Source: Hyphomicrobiales bacterium
GTDB taxonomy: Bacteria > Pseudomonadota > Alphaproteobacteria > Rhizobiales > Beijerinckiaceae
NCBI GenBank assembly: GCA_028290595.1
Contig: JAQGJO010000571.1
Location: forward strand, 1 to 9,672
Length of the DNA stretch: 9,672 bases
Direction of reading: 5' to 3'
Part shown: piece after piece, positions 1 to 6,062 of the stretch
Layout of the letters: the number at the start of each line of letters is the position of its first letter
Numbering within the stretch: position 1 is the stretch's first letter
Position numbers and translations under genes: made by a program
The notes under the pieces: generated by a model
The model's input: the letters and a program-made list of their open reading frames with translations, nothing else
Told to the model about the DNA's origin: nothing
The model's database searches: none

Positions 1-50
1 GATCTCATGAAGGCCTGACGGCAGATTCCCTACCCACGGAGACACTGACT

Positions 51-386
51 ATGATTAGCGACATCGATCGCCGCCGCTTTTGCGCGGCCGGCGCGGCCCT
101 TGTTCTGGCGCTTGCGCCACAGGCGGCGCGTGCTGCTGACGCGGAAGTAAAGATCGACAACTTCACCTTCACTCCCGAGACGCTCAACATAAAGCCGGGC
201 ACGGTGGTGAAATGGACGAATGTAGATGACATCCCGCATTCGATTGTGACGGTGAATGGAAAAATCCATTCGCGCGCGCTCGACACGGATGACGCATTCA
301 GTTTCACCTTCACCGAACCTGGCAGCTACGACTATTTTTGCGGGTTGCATCCTCATATGAAGGGGAAGATTATTGTGACGCCGTGA
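51..386 (+). CDS. Tat-exported small cupredoxin (amicyanin-like type 1 copper protein)
   Basis: Predicted 111-residue periplasmic blue-copper electron carrier; its redox partner cannot be told from sequence. The N-terminus (residues 1-28) has a twin-arginine stretch (DRRRFC), a hydrophobic core and an ARA-A cleavage site, so Tat export is likely. The mature part of about 83 residues is a beta-rich cupredoxin fold with type 1 copper ligands visible: His63 in DDIPHS, then Cys97, His100 and Met103 in a C-x2-H-x2-M loop, the spacing used by amicyanin. An extra His102 sits in the loop. The ATG at 51 has GGAGA eight bases upstream and is the only start that leaves an intact signal peptide, although the frame is open from the window edge. 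The stop TGA overlaps the GTG start of the sigma factor gene (GTGA, 383-386), so the two are probably co-translated. The family is clear, the physiological role inferred. Confidence 0.9.
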   Translation: MISDIDRRRFCAAGAALVLALAPQAARAADAEVKIDNFTFTPETLNIKPGTVVKWTNVDDIPHSIVTVNGKIHSRALDTDDAFSFTFTEPGSYDYFCGLHPHMKGKIIVTP

Positions 387-940
387 GGGGTTCGCATGCA
401 GCCTGTGCGCGTTTGACCGAAGACAGCCATCGTCGTCTGTTTCGCGAGGTGGTGATGCCCCATCTCGACGATGCCTATGCGTTTGCCCGCTGGTTGACGG
501 GCAATGCCACCGACGCGGAAGACGTTGTGCAGGAGGCGTGTTTGCGCGCCCTGAACGGCGTCGGGACCTACGCGGGCGGCAATGCACGCGCGTGGTTGCT
601 GTCTATCGTGCGCAACACGACATTCACCTGGCTTGCCCGCAACCGGCCGAAAGCCCTTGTCCTGACGGACGATCTCGAAGCCGCCGAACGGTCCGCGCCT
701 GTACCTGAAACCACGACACCGGAGACTGACCTGATCGCGCGCGCCGATGAAGCCCTCCTTCACGCGGCCGTCGCTGGCCTGCCGCCGCCGTTCCGCGAGA
801 CGCTGGTGCTGCGCGAGTTCAACGGATTGAGTTACCGCGACATTGCGGATGTGACCGGCGTTGCCGTCGGGACGGTGATGTCGCGTTTAGCGCGCGCGCG
901 CGCCCTGCTGATCGAACGGATCGGAAAGGAACTGTCATGA
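383..940 (+). CDS. ECF-type RNA polymerase sigma factor
   Basis: Sigma-70 family factor of the extracytoplasmic function type, 185 residues, containing only regions 2 and 4. Region 2 covers about residues 16-90, with the conserved DAEDVVQEACLRAL stretch (44-57). Region 4 covers about 125-178, with the helix-turn-helix GLSYRDIADVTGVAVGTVMS that reads the -35 element. I place the start at GTG 383, which overlaps the cupredoxin stop; a purine-rich AGGGGAAG lies about 14-16 bases upstream, a rather long spacing. The open frame reaches back to TTG 338, inside the cupredoxin gene, and TTG 413 is also possible. ATG 455 would cut into region 2. The next gene, its likely anti-sigma factor, starts with ATGA overlapping this stop, the usual arrangement for such pairs. 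Its regulon is unknown. I did not find a convincing autoregulatory promoter in the 50 bases before the cupredoxin gene. Confidence 0.93.
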   Translation: MRGSHAACARLTEDSHRRLFREVVMPHLDDAYAFARWLTGNATDAEDVVQEACLRALNGVGTYAGGNARAWLLSIVRNTTFTWLARNRPKALVLTDDLEAAERSAPVPETTTPETDLIARADEALLHAAVAGLPPPFRETLVLREFNGLSYRDIADVTGVAVGTVMSRLARARALLIERIGKELS

Positions 941-1713
941 GCGATGACCCGATCGATCCGCGCCTGATCCTGCAGGCGGCTCTCGACGGCGAGCTGGATG
1001 CCGCCGCACAGGCAGACTTCGAACGCCGGCTTGCCGAGGATCCTGCACTCGCCGCCGACTATGCGCGCCACGCCACGCTGCAACGCGTGCTGCAAACAAG
1101 GATTCCGCGCGAGCGTGCGCCGGCTGGATTGCGTGCCCGGCTCGACGCACTATCCAGCCCGCCAATCACGCAACCTGCGCAACCGCTGCGACGCGACTTT
1201 ATGAAGATGGCTGCTGCGCTGGCGGTCGGCGTGGGTCTCGGCGGCGGCGCGACCTTCCTGGCGCTTGGTCCGCGCGAACCTGATGTTGTCGACGCGCTGA
1301 TCACCAGTCACCGCCGCGCGCTGCTGTCGGGAACGCCCGTCGATATCGCCTCGAACGACCGTCACAATGTCAGGCCGTGGTTCGATGCCAGGATTGCGAT
1401 CTCGCCGCCGGCTCCCGATCTGGCAGCCCAGGGCTTTCCGCTGCTCGGGGGGCGCGTGGATGTGATCGGTGGTGCGCCGGCACCGGCGCTCGTCTATCGG
1501 CTCGGCGCGCATGTCGTCAGTGTGACGGCGCTGCCCGCTGCCAGCCCCTCGCTGCAAACGGCCGGCAACGCCGGCTTTCACGCCTTGAGCTGGCGCGCGT
1601 CAGGTTTCACCTTCTGGGCGGTCAGCGATGCCGACCGTCACGAACTCGACGGTTTCGTAGGCACCTTTAAAGCTGCCATCGCGAACGATGCGGGAGCAGC
1701 CGCGCCACGTTAA
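937..1713 (+). CDS. Membrane-anchored anti-sigma factor (COG5662-like)
   Basis: 258-residue partner of the preceding ECF sigma factor, expected to hold it at the inner membrane until a periplasmic signal releases it. Residues 1-60 form a helical cytoplasmic sigma-binding domain (DGELDAAAQADFERRLAEDP resembles other anti-sigma domains). One membrane segment lies at about 90-110, and residues 115-250 form a periplasmic domain. That domain carries blocks I know from COG5662-type anti-sigma factors: SHRRALLSGTPVDIAS, DRHNVRPWFDARI, GFPLLGGRVDVI and FTFWAVSD. The protein has no cysteine, so it cannot be a zinc-binding (ZAS, H-x3-C-x2-C) thiol sensor. Histidines at 125, 143, 192, 215 and 235 are all in the periplasmic part. 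A twin-arginine-like motif RRDFMK (85-90) directly precedes the membrane segment. The ATG overlaps the sigma stop by four bases. The inducing signal is unknown. Confidence 0.88.
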   Translation: MSDDPIDPRLILQAALDGELDAAAQADFERRLAEDPALAADYARHATLQRVLQTRIPRERAPAGLRARLDALSSPPITQPAQPLRRDFMKMAAALAVGVGLGGGATFLALGPREPDVVDALITSHRRALLSGTPVDIASNDRHNVRPWFDARIAISPPAPDLAAQGFPLLGGRVDVIGGAPAPALVYRLGAHVVSVTALPAASPSLQTAGNAGFHALSWRASGFTFWAVSDADRHELDGFVGTFKAAIANDAGAAAPR

Positions 1714-1724
1714 CTGGCGTGCGT

Positions 1725-2195
1725 TTATCCCGACGTGGATCCAAACAGCTTTGCGGCCCGGCGGTACATTTCTTCGGCGGTGACGTCTTCGATATGCGTG
1801 GCAATGGACCACACATGGCCGAAGGGATCGGCAAGCTGGCCAACGCGATCGCCATAGAATTCGTTGGAGACCGGCCGCAGCAGGGTCATGCCTGCCGCCA
1901 GCGCACGCTCAACCACGGCGTCGACATCTTCCATGTAGATATGCATTTTCACCGGCGTGCCGCCCAGGGTCTTCGGGCTGATCGTGCCGTATTCCGGAAA
2001 TTCATCGGACAGGCTGAAGAGCGCCCGCCCGATTTTCAGTTCCGCGTGCCCGAGACGGCCATCGGGCTGATCGAACCTGAGCGTGACCTCGGCGCCGAAA
2101 ACTTTTGTGTAAAGTTCGAGCGCTTCGTATCCTTTGTCGACGCACAGGCTCGGCACCCCGCCTGCGTAAGCATCCGGTATGGCCTTGACCGCCAT
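1725..2195 (-). CDS. VOC-superfamily protein, PhnB-like (glyoxalase/bleomycin resistance fold)
   Basis: 156-residue cytoplasmic protein of the vicinal oxygen chelate fold, with two beta-alpha-beta-beta-beta modules. PhnB-like features include VPSLCVDKGYEALELYTKVFGAE near the N-terminus, HAELKIGRALFSLSDEFPE (50-68), a central VKMHIYMEDVDAVVERALAAG, and the closing GDRVGQLADPFGHVWSIATHIEDV (114-137). Candidate metal or substrate residues are His50 and His85. The substrate is unknown: this subfamily is widespread, and few members have an assigned reaction. I chose the second in-frame ATG (2195) rather than 2207, because GGAGG lies five bases before it and overlaps the upstream ATG. It lies 62 bases behind the isochorismatase-like gene on the same strand and is probably co-transcribed with it. 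It faces the anti-sigma gene tail to tail, with 11 bases between the stops. Confidence 0.85.
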   Translation of the reverse strand: MAVKAIPDAYAGGVPSLCVDKGYEALELYTKVFGAEVTLRFDQPDGRLGHAELKIGRALFSLSDEFPEYGTISPKTLGGTPVKMHIYMEDVDAVVERALAAGMTLLRPVSNEFYGDRVGQLADPFGHVWSIATHIEDVTAEEMYRRAAKLFGSTSG

Positions 2196-2200
2196 GGCTT

Positions 2201-2205
2201 CCTCC
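2201..2205 (-). promoter_or_regulatory. Ribosome binding site fixing the VOC gene start
   Basis: On the minus strand GGAGG is followed by five bases (AAGCC) and then the ATG at 2195-2193. The upstream in-frame ATG (2207-2205) shares its G with this motif and has no site of its own, so initiation at 2195 is favoured. Confidence 0.75.
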
Positions 2206-2213
2206 ATCGAATA

Positions 2214-2236
2214 GACCGGCGATGTTTCGCACGGTC
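2214..2236 (-). other. Intercistronic hairpin between the hydrolase and VOC genes
   Basis: The RNA of the minus strand can fold as GACCG, one bulged base, GCGA, a four-base loop, TCGC and CGGTC: nine base pairs with a single bulge. It lies between the stop of the isochorismatase-like gene (2258) and the VOC ribosome binding site. There is no T-run on its 3' side in the minus-strand direction, so it is not a standard terminator. It may stabilise or separate the two parts of the message. Confidence 0.45.
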
Positions 2237-2257
2237 CCTTTTCGATGTCGAATGCGT

Positions 2258-2965
2258 TTATTCGGCGGCGGAGCGCACGTTACTGCGGCGCTTCAGCAGA
2301 TCGACCAGCATCGGCGTGTCCATCACATCGCCGAAGGTCAGGTAGATCGACCGCAGGGTGGCATTATGCTCTTCGTCATTGTCGGCAGCGTTACCGTCGG
2401 AGACCATGACGACCTTGTAGTTGAGCATCATCGCGTCGCGCGCGGTGGATTCGCAGCAGACATTAGTGACGGTGCCGGTGATGAGCACGGTATCGACGCC
2501 ACTCTCACGCAGAATGCCGTCGAGATCGGACGACCCTTGAATGAAGGCGCTGAAGCGGTGCTTCTCGCAATAAATATCGTCCGGGCGGGCATCCATTTCC
2601 GGCCACAGGGCATAGCCTTCCGACCCGCGCTCGAGCGCAGCGAAGCGCATCTTGGCGCGTTCATGCGAGACAATATTGTGGGCATTGGACCAGGTGATCT
2701 TGTCGCCCGCCGTGCAGGCGGTCTGAATCCAGATGACGATGCCACCGGTTTCGCGTACGGCTTGGGCCAGCTTGTTGATGGCCGGAACGATCTTCGGCGC
2801 CATTTCGCAAGGGGCGTGGGCTACCGGCACCGGCATGAAAGCGTTCTGCATGTCGATGACGACGAGCGCGGTCTTCGAGGGGATGAGGTCGTCGTGAATA
2901 TGTTCGCGCCCACGGCGCTTGATGACGCGGTCGACCACGGATTGCGGAATGTCGATCTTGTGCAT
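2258..2965 (-). CDS. Isochorismatase-family cysteine hydrolase (RutB/nicotinamidase-like)
   Basis: 235-residue cytoplasmic hydrolase of the isochorismatase/nicotinamidase fold. The catalytic triad is visible: Asp38 in ALVVIDMQNAF, Lys135 in YCEKHRFSAF, and the nucleophile Cys170 in GTVTNVCCESTARDA, where the preceding Val-Thr corresponds to the family's cis-peptide turn. A second cysteine, Cys171, follows directly. The N-terminal HDDL...VVIDMQNAF and the ATNVC-ESTxRD-like block resemble the ureidoacrylate amidohydrolase RutB, but no other rut genes are near, so pyrimidine breakdown is not supported. An amide or ureido substrate is the most one can infer. The start at 2965 has GGAGA five bases upstream; the frame continues to 3013 without a better site. 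It is divergent from mutY with 51 bases between starts, and is probably the first gene of an operon with the VOC protein. Confidence 0.88.
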   Translation of the reverse strand: MHKIDIPQSVVDRVIKRRGREHIHDDLIPSKTALVVIDMQNAFMPVPVAHAPCEMAPKIVPAINKLAQAVRETGGIVIWIQTACTAGDKITWSNAHNIVSHERAKMRFAALERGSEGYALWPEMDARPDDIYCEKHRFSAFIQGSSDLDGILRESGVDTVLITGTVTNVCCESTARDAMMLNYKVVMVSDGNAADNDEEHNATLRSIYLTFGDVMDTPMLVDLLKRRSNVRSAAE

Positions 2966-2970
2966 GGATG

Positions 2971-2975
2971 TCTCC
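2971..2975 (-). promoter_or_regulatory. Ribosome binding site fixing the isochorismatase-like gene start
   Basis: GGAGA on the minus strand with five bases to the ATG at 2965-2963. The longer version starting at 3013 would add 16 residues (MLLSYSAFVCEPPETS) that have no counterpart in the family as I know it. Confidence 0.7.
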
Positions 2976-3016
2976 GGTGGCTCACAAACGAAAGCTGAGT
3001 ACGATAGAAGCATGAC

Positions 3017-4093
3017 ATGCTAGCCCGCCAAAGCTCAACTGCAAAACGTCAGGAAACCATCGCGGCGGTACTGCTTGCCTGGTATGACCGGCATCGCCGC
3101 AAACTGCCGTGGCGGGCGCTGCCGGGCATCATGCCCGATCCCTATGCAGTGTGGCTGTCGGAAGTCATGTTGCAGCAGACCACCGTGCCTGCGGTAAAGC
3201 CCTATTACGAGCGGTTTCTGACATTGTGGCCGCGCGTGCACGATCTCGCGGCAGCGCCGGTCGACGATGTGATGAAAGCTTGGGCTGGCCTTGGCTATTA
3301 TAGTCGCGCCCGCAATCTGCATGCCTGCGCCAAGGCTGTCGTCGCAGAGCACGACGGCCTGTTTCCCGCCGACGAAGCCGCGCTGCGCGCCCTGCCCGGC
3401 ATCGGGCCTTACACGGCCGCCGCCATCGCCGCGATCGCCTTCGGCCGGCGCGCGGTCGTCGTCGACGGCAATGTCGAGCGGGTCGTCACGCGGCTCTTCA
3501 CCATCGACACGCCGATGCCTGCGGCGAAGACGACGATCCGTGCCCGTACCGACGACATCACGCCCGATGATCGCGCCGGCGATTTCGCGCAGGCGATGAA
3601 GGATCTCGGCGCCACGCTTTGCACGCCGAAAAACCCGGCCTGCGCACTGTGCCCGCTGACCGCATCGTGCCTGGCGCGCCAGAGCGGCGAGCAGGAGCGT
3701 TATCCGGTTAAGGCGCCGAAGGTGGCGCGGCCGCATCGCACCGGCGCGATCTTCTATCTGCGCCGGGCCGACGGCCATGTGCTGGTGCGGCGGCGGCCGC
3801 CGAAAGGCCTGCTCGGCGGCATGCTGGAATTTCCCGGCAGCGAATGGCGCATAAATTTTTCGCAGGCCGATGCGCTGGCACAAGCCCCCTTCAAAGCCAA
3901 ATGGCAGCGAATCGCAGGAACGGTCGAACACGTGTTCACGCATTTCTCACTGGCGCTGACGGTCTATCGCGGCGTGCTGCCGCAAGGCGCGGCGACGCCG
4001 GAGGCCGGCCAGTGGATTGAGGAAGGTGAACTCGATAGCGCCGGCTTGCCGAGCGTCATGCAGAAGGTGCTCGTGCACGCACGCGGCAAATGA
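3017..4093 (+). CDS. mutY: A/G-specific adenine DNA glycosylase MutY
   Basis: 358-residue base-excision repair enzyme that removes adenine mispaired with 8-oxoguanine, preventing G:C to T:A changes. Domains in order: a helical core with catalytic Glu49 in SEVMLQQT; the helix-hairpin-helix LPGIGPYTAAAI (126-137); catalytic Asp150 in VVDGNVERV; the 4Fe-4S cluster loop Cys202-x6-Cys209-x2-Cys212-x5-Cys218; and a C-terminal Nudix-like domain (about 240-353) that recognises 8-oxoguanine, with FTHFSL at 308-313 matching the family's FSH loop region. Length is normal and all key residues are present. The ATG at 3017 is the only reasonable start (the next Met is residue 39). The ribosome binding site is poor (AGAAG), suggesting low expression. 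It is divergent from the hydrolase gene and faces the peroxidase gene tail to tail with 14 bases between stops. Confidence 0.97.
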   Translation: MLARQSSTAKRQETIAAVLLAWYDRHRRKLPWRALPGIMPDPYAVWLSEVMLQQTTVPAVKPYYERFLTLWPRVHDLAAAPVDDVMKAWAGLGYYSRARNLHACAKAVVAEHDGLFPADEAALRALPGIGPYTAAAIAAIAFGRRAVVVDGNVERVVTRLFTIDTPMPAAKTTIRARTDDITPDDRAGDFAQAMKDLGATLCTPKNPACALCPLTASCLARQSGEQERYPVKAPKVARPHRTGAIFYLRRADGHVLVRRRPPKGLLGGMLEFPGSEWRINFSQADALAQAPFKAKWQRIAGTVEHVFTHFSLALTVYRGVLPQGAATPEAGQWIEEGELDSAGLPSVMQKVLVHARGK

Positions 4094-4107
4094 CGTGATG
4101 GGGCTGC

Positions 4108-4683
4108 TCAGCCTTGCGATGAGGTCGGCGCCAGCAGCGCCCGCTCGATCGCGGCGATCATGCGCGGATCTTCAGGCTCGACGGCGCTGGGAAACACGGC
4201 GGCGATCCTGCCGTCGCGGCCGATCAGATATTTGTGGAAGTTCCACGCCGGCGTTTCCTTCGGCCGCTCCGCCGCCGCCCAGCGATAAAAGCGATGAGCG
4301 CCAGGGCCTTTCACCACAGCCTTTTCCGTCATCGGAAAATCGACCTTGAAGGCTTCGACAGTCGCGGTGATTTCCTTGGCGCCGCCCGGCTCCTGGCCGC
4401 CGAAATCATTCGACGGCACGCCGATCACCGTCAGCCCGCGCGCCTTGTAGACGTCGTAGAGCTTTTCCAGTCCCGAATATTGATTAGTGTAACCGCACAG
4501 GCTGGCTGTGTTGACCACCAGCGCTAGCTTGTCGGCATAATCGCCGAGACGGATTTCGCCGCCGTTGAGCCCGCCGAACGTGAAGGCATAGGCGGTCATC
4601 CGGCTCATTTCCTGGGCCAACAGGGATTTCGGCGCCAAGGCCGCCGTTCCGATCAGTCCGAGCATACATCTGCGATCCAGCAT
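4108..4683 (-). CDS. Glutathione peroxidase-family protein with Tat-like signal
   Basis: Thioredoxin-fold peroxidase of 191 residues that reduces hydroperoxides. Numbered from the chosen start, the active-site residues are all present: Cys63 in NTASLCGYTNQY, Gln97 in GVPSNDFGGQEPG, and Trp147-Asn148 in PAWNFHKYLI. The N-terminus has twin arginines (DRRCML), a hydrophobic stretch and a SLLAQ end, suggesting export of the enzyme by Tat; most bacterial homologues are cytoplasmic. Outside the signal, Cys63 is the only cysteine. The resolving cysteine that thioredoxin-dependent members carry near the FPMTEK block is absent, so the reductant may be glutathione or another low-molecular-weight thiol (inference). 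I chose ATG 4683 because GGAGG lies ten bases ahead of it, but only one base ahead of the outer ATG 4692. Its divergent neighbour is the substrate-binding protein gene. Confidence 0.9.
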   Translation of the reverse strand: MLDRRCMLGLIGTAALAPKSLLAQEMSRMTAYAFTFGGLNGGEIRLGDYADKLALVVNTASLCGYTNQYSGLEKLYDVYKARGLTVIGVPSNDFGGQEPGGAKEITATVEAFKVDFPMTEKAVVKGPGAHRFYRWAAAERPKETPAWNFHKYLIGRDGRIAAVFPSAVEPEDPRMIAAIERALLAPTSSQG

Positions 4684-4693
4684 GACGGTCATT

Positions 4694-4698
4694 CCTCC
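4694..4698 (-). promoter_or_regulatory. Ribosome binding site of the peroxidase gene
   Basis: GGAGG on the minus strand lies one base from the ATG at 4692, too close, and ten bases from the in-frame ATG at 4683. The second is the more workable start; it removes three residues from the signal peptide's N-terminus and leaves the twin arginines intact. Confidence 0.6.
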
Positions 4699-4720
4699 GA
4701 CGATCGCGCAGCTTCAGAAA

Positions 4721-4753
4721 TATATACGCTTTAGCGGCCCGCGTGGATGCCAA
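4721..4753 (-). promoter_or_regulatory. Possible promoter of the peroxidase gene
   Basis: In the 210-base divergent region a TATATA box (4721-4726) lies 28 bases ahead of the minus-strand outer ATG and could be a -10 element. The nearest -35-like hexamer, TTGGCA (minus strand of 4748-4753), is 21 bases away, longer than the usual 17, so the pairing is weak. Confidence 0.25.
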
Positions 4754-4766
4754 GGGGCGAATAAAT

Positions 4767-4782
4767 TTCGCATGGCTGCGAA
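4767..4782. other. Short inverted repeat in the divergent intergenic region
   Basis: TTCGCA, four bases, TGCGAA: a six-base inverted repeat between the peroxidase and substrate-binding protein genes. It could be an operator for either gene, but nothing else supports this. The rest of 4693-4892 shows no clear plus-strand promoter; it is more AT-rich than the genes around it. Confidence 0.25.
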
Positions 4783-4892
4783 TGCGTCCAAAGAACGCGC
4801 CCAAGGCTGGAAATTTTCCATTCAAAGGCTTGCCACTCAAGCACTTGGCTCACTGCCCGGGGTGTGCCAGAAAGAGCGCATAACGACCAACG

Positions 4893-4897
4893 GGAGG
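4893..4897 (+). promoter_or_regulatory. Ribosome binding site fixing the substrate-binding protein start
   Basis: GGAGG followed by five bases and ATG at 4903. The frame is open upstream to a GTG at 4864, but that would add 13 charged residues before the signal peptide and has no comparable site. Confidence 0.85.
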
Positions 4898-4902
4898 ATC
4901 AA

Positions 4903-5943
4903 ATGGCTGGAAATCGGCGCGCGCACGGATTGCGCCTAACGGCTTGCATGTTCGCAATCACTGCCGCCGCGGGCGGAGCTGCCGCGCAATCGGCCGATGG
5001 CTTTTTCAAGGGGAAGACGTTTACGATCAATGTCGGCGGCACGGCCGGCGGCGGCATCGACATCGGCGCGCGCATGCTGGCGCGGTTCATCGGCAAATAT
5101 CTGCCGGGCCAACCGCAGACGCTGGTGCAGTTGATGCCCGGCGCCGGCGGCGTCCGACTGGTCGAATATCTTTATTCGGTGGCGCCGCGTGACGGCACCG
5201 TCATCGGCTCCTTCGCCGCCGGCCCGCTGATCGAGCCGCTCATCTCGAGCCGTAAGGTCGCTTACAAGATGACGGACTTCCTCTCCGTCGGCGCGCTCGA
5301 AAACGACGTCAGCTTTTGCGCCACCTATGTCACCTCGCCGGTCAAAAACCTCGAAGACGCCAAGAAGCGCGAAACCACTATGGCCGGCACCGGCGCCGCC
5401 TCCTCCACCGACATCTATCCAATGGCGCTGAATGCCTTGATCGGCACGAAATTCCGCGTCATCACCGGCTATGTCGGCACCCAGGAAACGATCATGGCGA
5501 TCGAGCGCGGCGAGACCGACGGGCGTTGCGGCTGGGGCTATTCGAGCCTGAAATCCTCCAAGCCCGACTGGATCCGCGACAAGAAGATCAACTATCTCGT
5601 GCAGATGTCGCTGAAGAAGCATCCCGACGCTATGGACGTGCCCCTGGTCATGGACCTGATGACCAGCGAGGAAGACCGGCAGATCATGCGCATTCTGGTG
5701 ACACCGCAGACGGTCACCAGGCCGTTTCTGGCACCCCCTGGCCTGCCGCCGGAGCGCGCCAAGGAGGTCCGCGCGGCGTTCTGGGCAGCCTTGAACGACA
5801 AGGAGCTGCGCGCCGAATTCTCCAAGATCATGGGCGAAGAGCCGACGCCGACATCGGGCGAAGACATGCAGAAACTGCTCGAAACCATCTACGCCACCCC
5901 CGAGCCGGTGGTGGACAAATTACGGGCAATTTTGAAGCAATAA
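4903..5943 (+). CDS. Tripartite tricarboxylate transporter substrate-binding protein (Bug/TctC family)
   Basis: 346-residue periplasmic solute receptor. The N-terminus (RR, hydrophobic stretch, AAAQS) is a signal peptide cleaved near residue 29. The mature protein opens with FFKGKTFTINVGGTAGGGID, then an MPGAGGVR loop (78-85) and APRDGTVIG (94-102), the pattern of Bug proteins that bind small carboxylates or related compounds between two lobes. The length is slightly above the usual 310-330. Two cysteines (in VSFCATY and DGRCGWGY) could form a disulfide between lobes, which is an inference. No TctA- or TctB-like membrane gene is in the window, so this is an orphan receptor here, a common state in this family; the ligand cannot be told. 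A strong hairpin follows 20 bases after the stop. It sits where cmk would be expected in relatives, before rpsA. Confidence 0.88.
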   Translation: MAGNRRAHGLRLTACMFAITAAAGGAAAQSADGFFKGKTFTINVGGTAGGGIDIGARMLARFIGKYLPGQPQTLVQLMPGAGGVRLVEYLYSVAPRDGTVIGSFAAGPLIEPLISSRKVAYKMTDFLSVGALENDVSFCATYVTSPVKNLEDAKKRETTMAGTGAASSTDIYPMALNALIGTKFRVITGYVGTQETIMAIERGETDGRCGWGYSSLKSSKPDWIRDKKINYLVQMSLKKHPDAMDVPLVMDLMTSEEDRQIMRILVTPQTVTRPFLAPPGLPPERAKEVRAAFWAALNDKELRAEFSKIMGEEPTPTSGEDMQKLLETIYATPEPVVDKLRAILKQ

Positions 5944-5963
5944 GACCCAACAGCTGCAAGTTA

Positions 5964-5997
5964 CGCGATTTTAGCCGTTTCAGCGGCTTAAATCGCG
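5964..5997 (+). terminator. Probable terminator hairpin after the substrate-binding protein gene
   Basis: A 14-position stem with one T-T mismatch: left arm 5964-5977, six-base loop TTTCAG, right arm 5984-5997. It starts 20 bases past the stop. What follows is GTTTCCTG rather than a run of T, so it may stop transcription only weakly or act by protecting the 3' end. Confidence 0.55.
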
Positions 5998-6027
5998 GTT
6001 TCCTGCCGAGATTCGGGCCTGGTTTCC

Positions 6028-6056
6028 TTGCAGCCGGGCCCATGAACTGTTAGATA
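6028..6056 (+). promoter_or_regulatory. Possible rpsA promoter
   Basis: TTGCAG (6028-6033), 17 bases, TAGATA (6051-6056). The spacing is ideal and the -35 keeps TTG, but the -10 matches TATAAT at only three positions. A start near 6063 would give a leader of about 195 bases. A strong rpsA promoter is expected somewhere in this gap, because the previous gene ends in a hairpin. Confidence 0.35.
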
Positions 6057-6062
6057 AGCCCC

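Noticed and set aside
1..18. Possible tail of an upstream gene (frame ending in TGA at 16-18)
   Set aside because: Only five codons are visible, which cannot be told from chance.
1719..2345. 208-residue plus-strand frame covering the VOC gene
   Set aside because: It is a shadow of the VOC gene; the minus-strand protein shows the complete PhnB-like pattern.
2222..2998. 258-residue plus-strand open frame opposite the isochorismatase-like gene
   Set aside because: It mirrors a gene with a full catalytic triad and a good ribosome binding site; the opposite frame has no recognisable motif and no site before its start.
4805..4860. Near-palindromes GGAAATTTTCC and CAAGCACTTG as operators
   Set aside because: Both are short and imperfect, and unsupported by spacing to a promoter.
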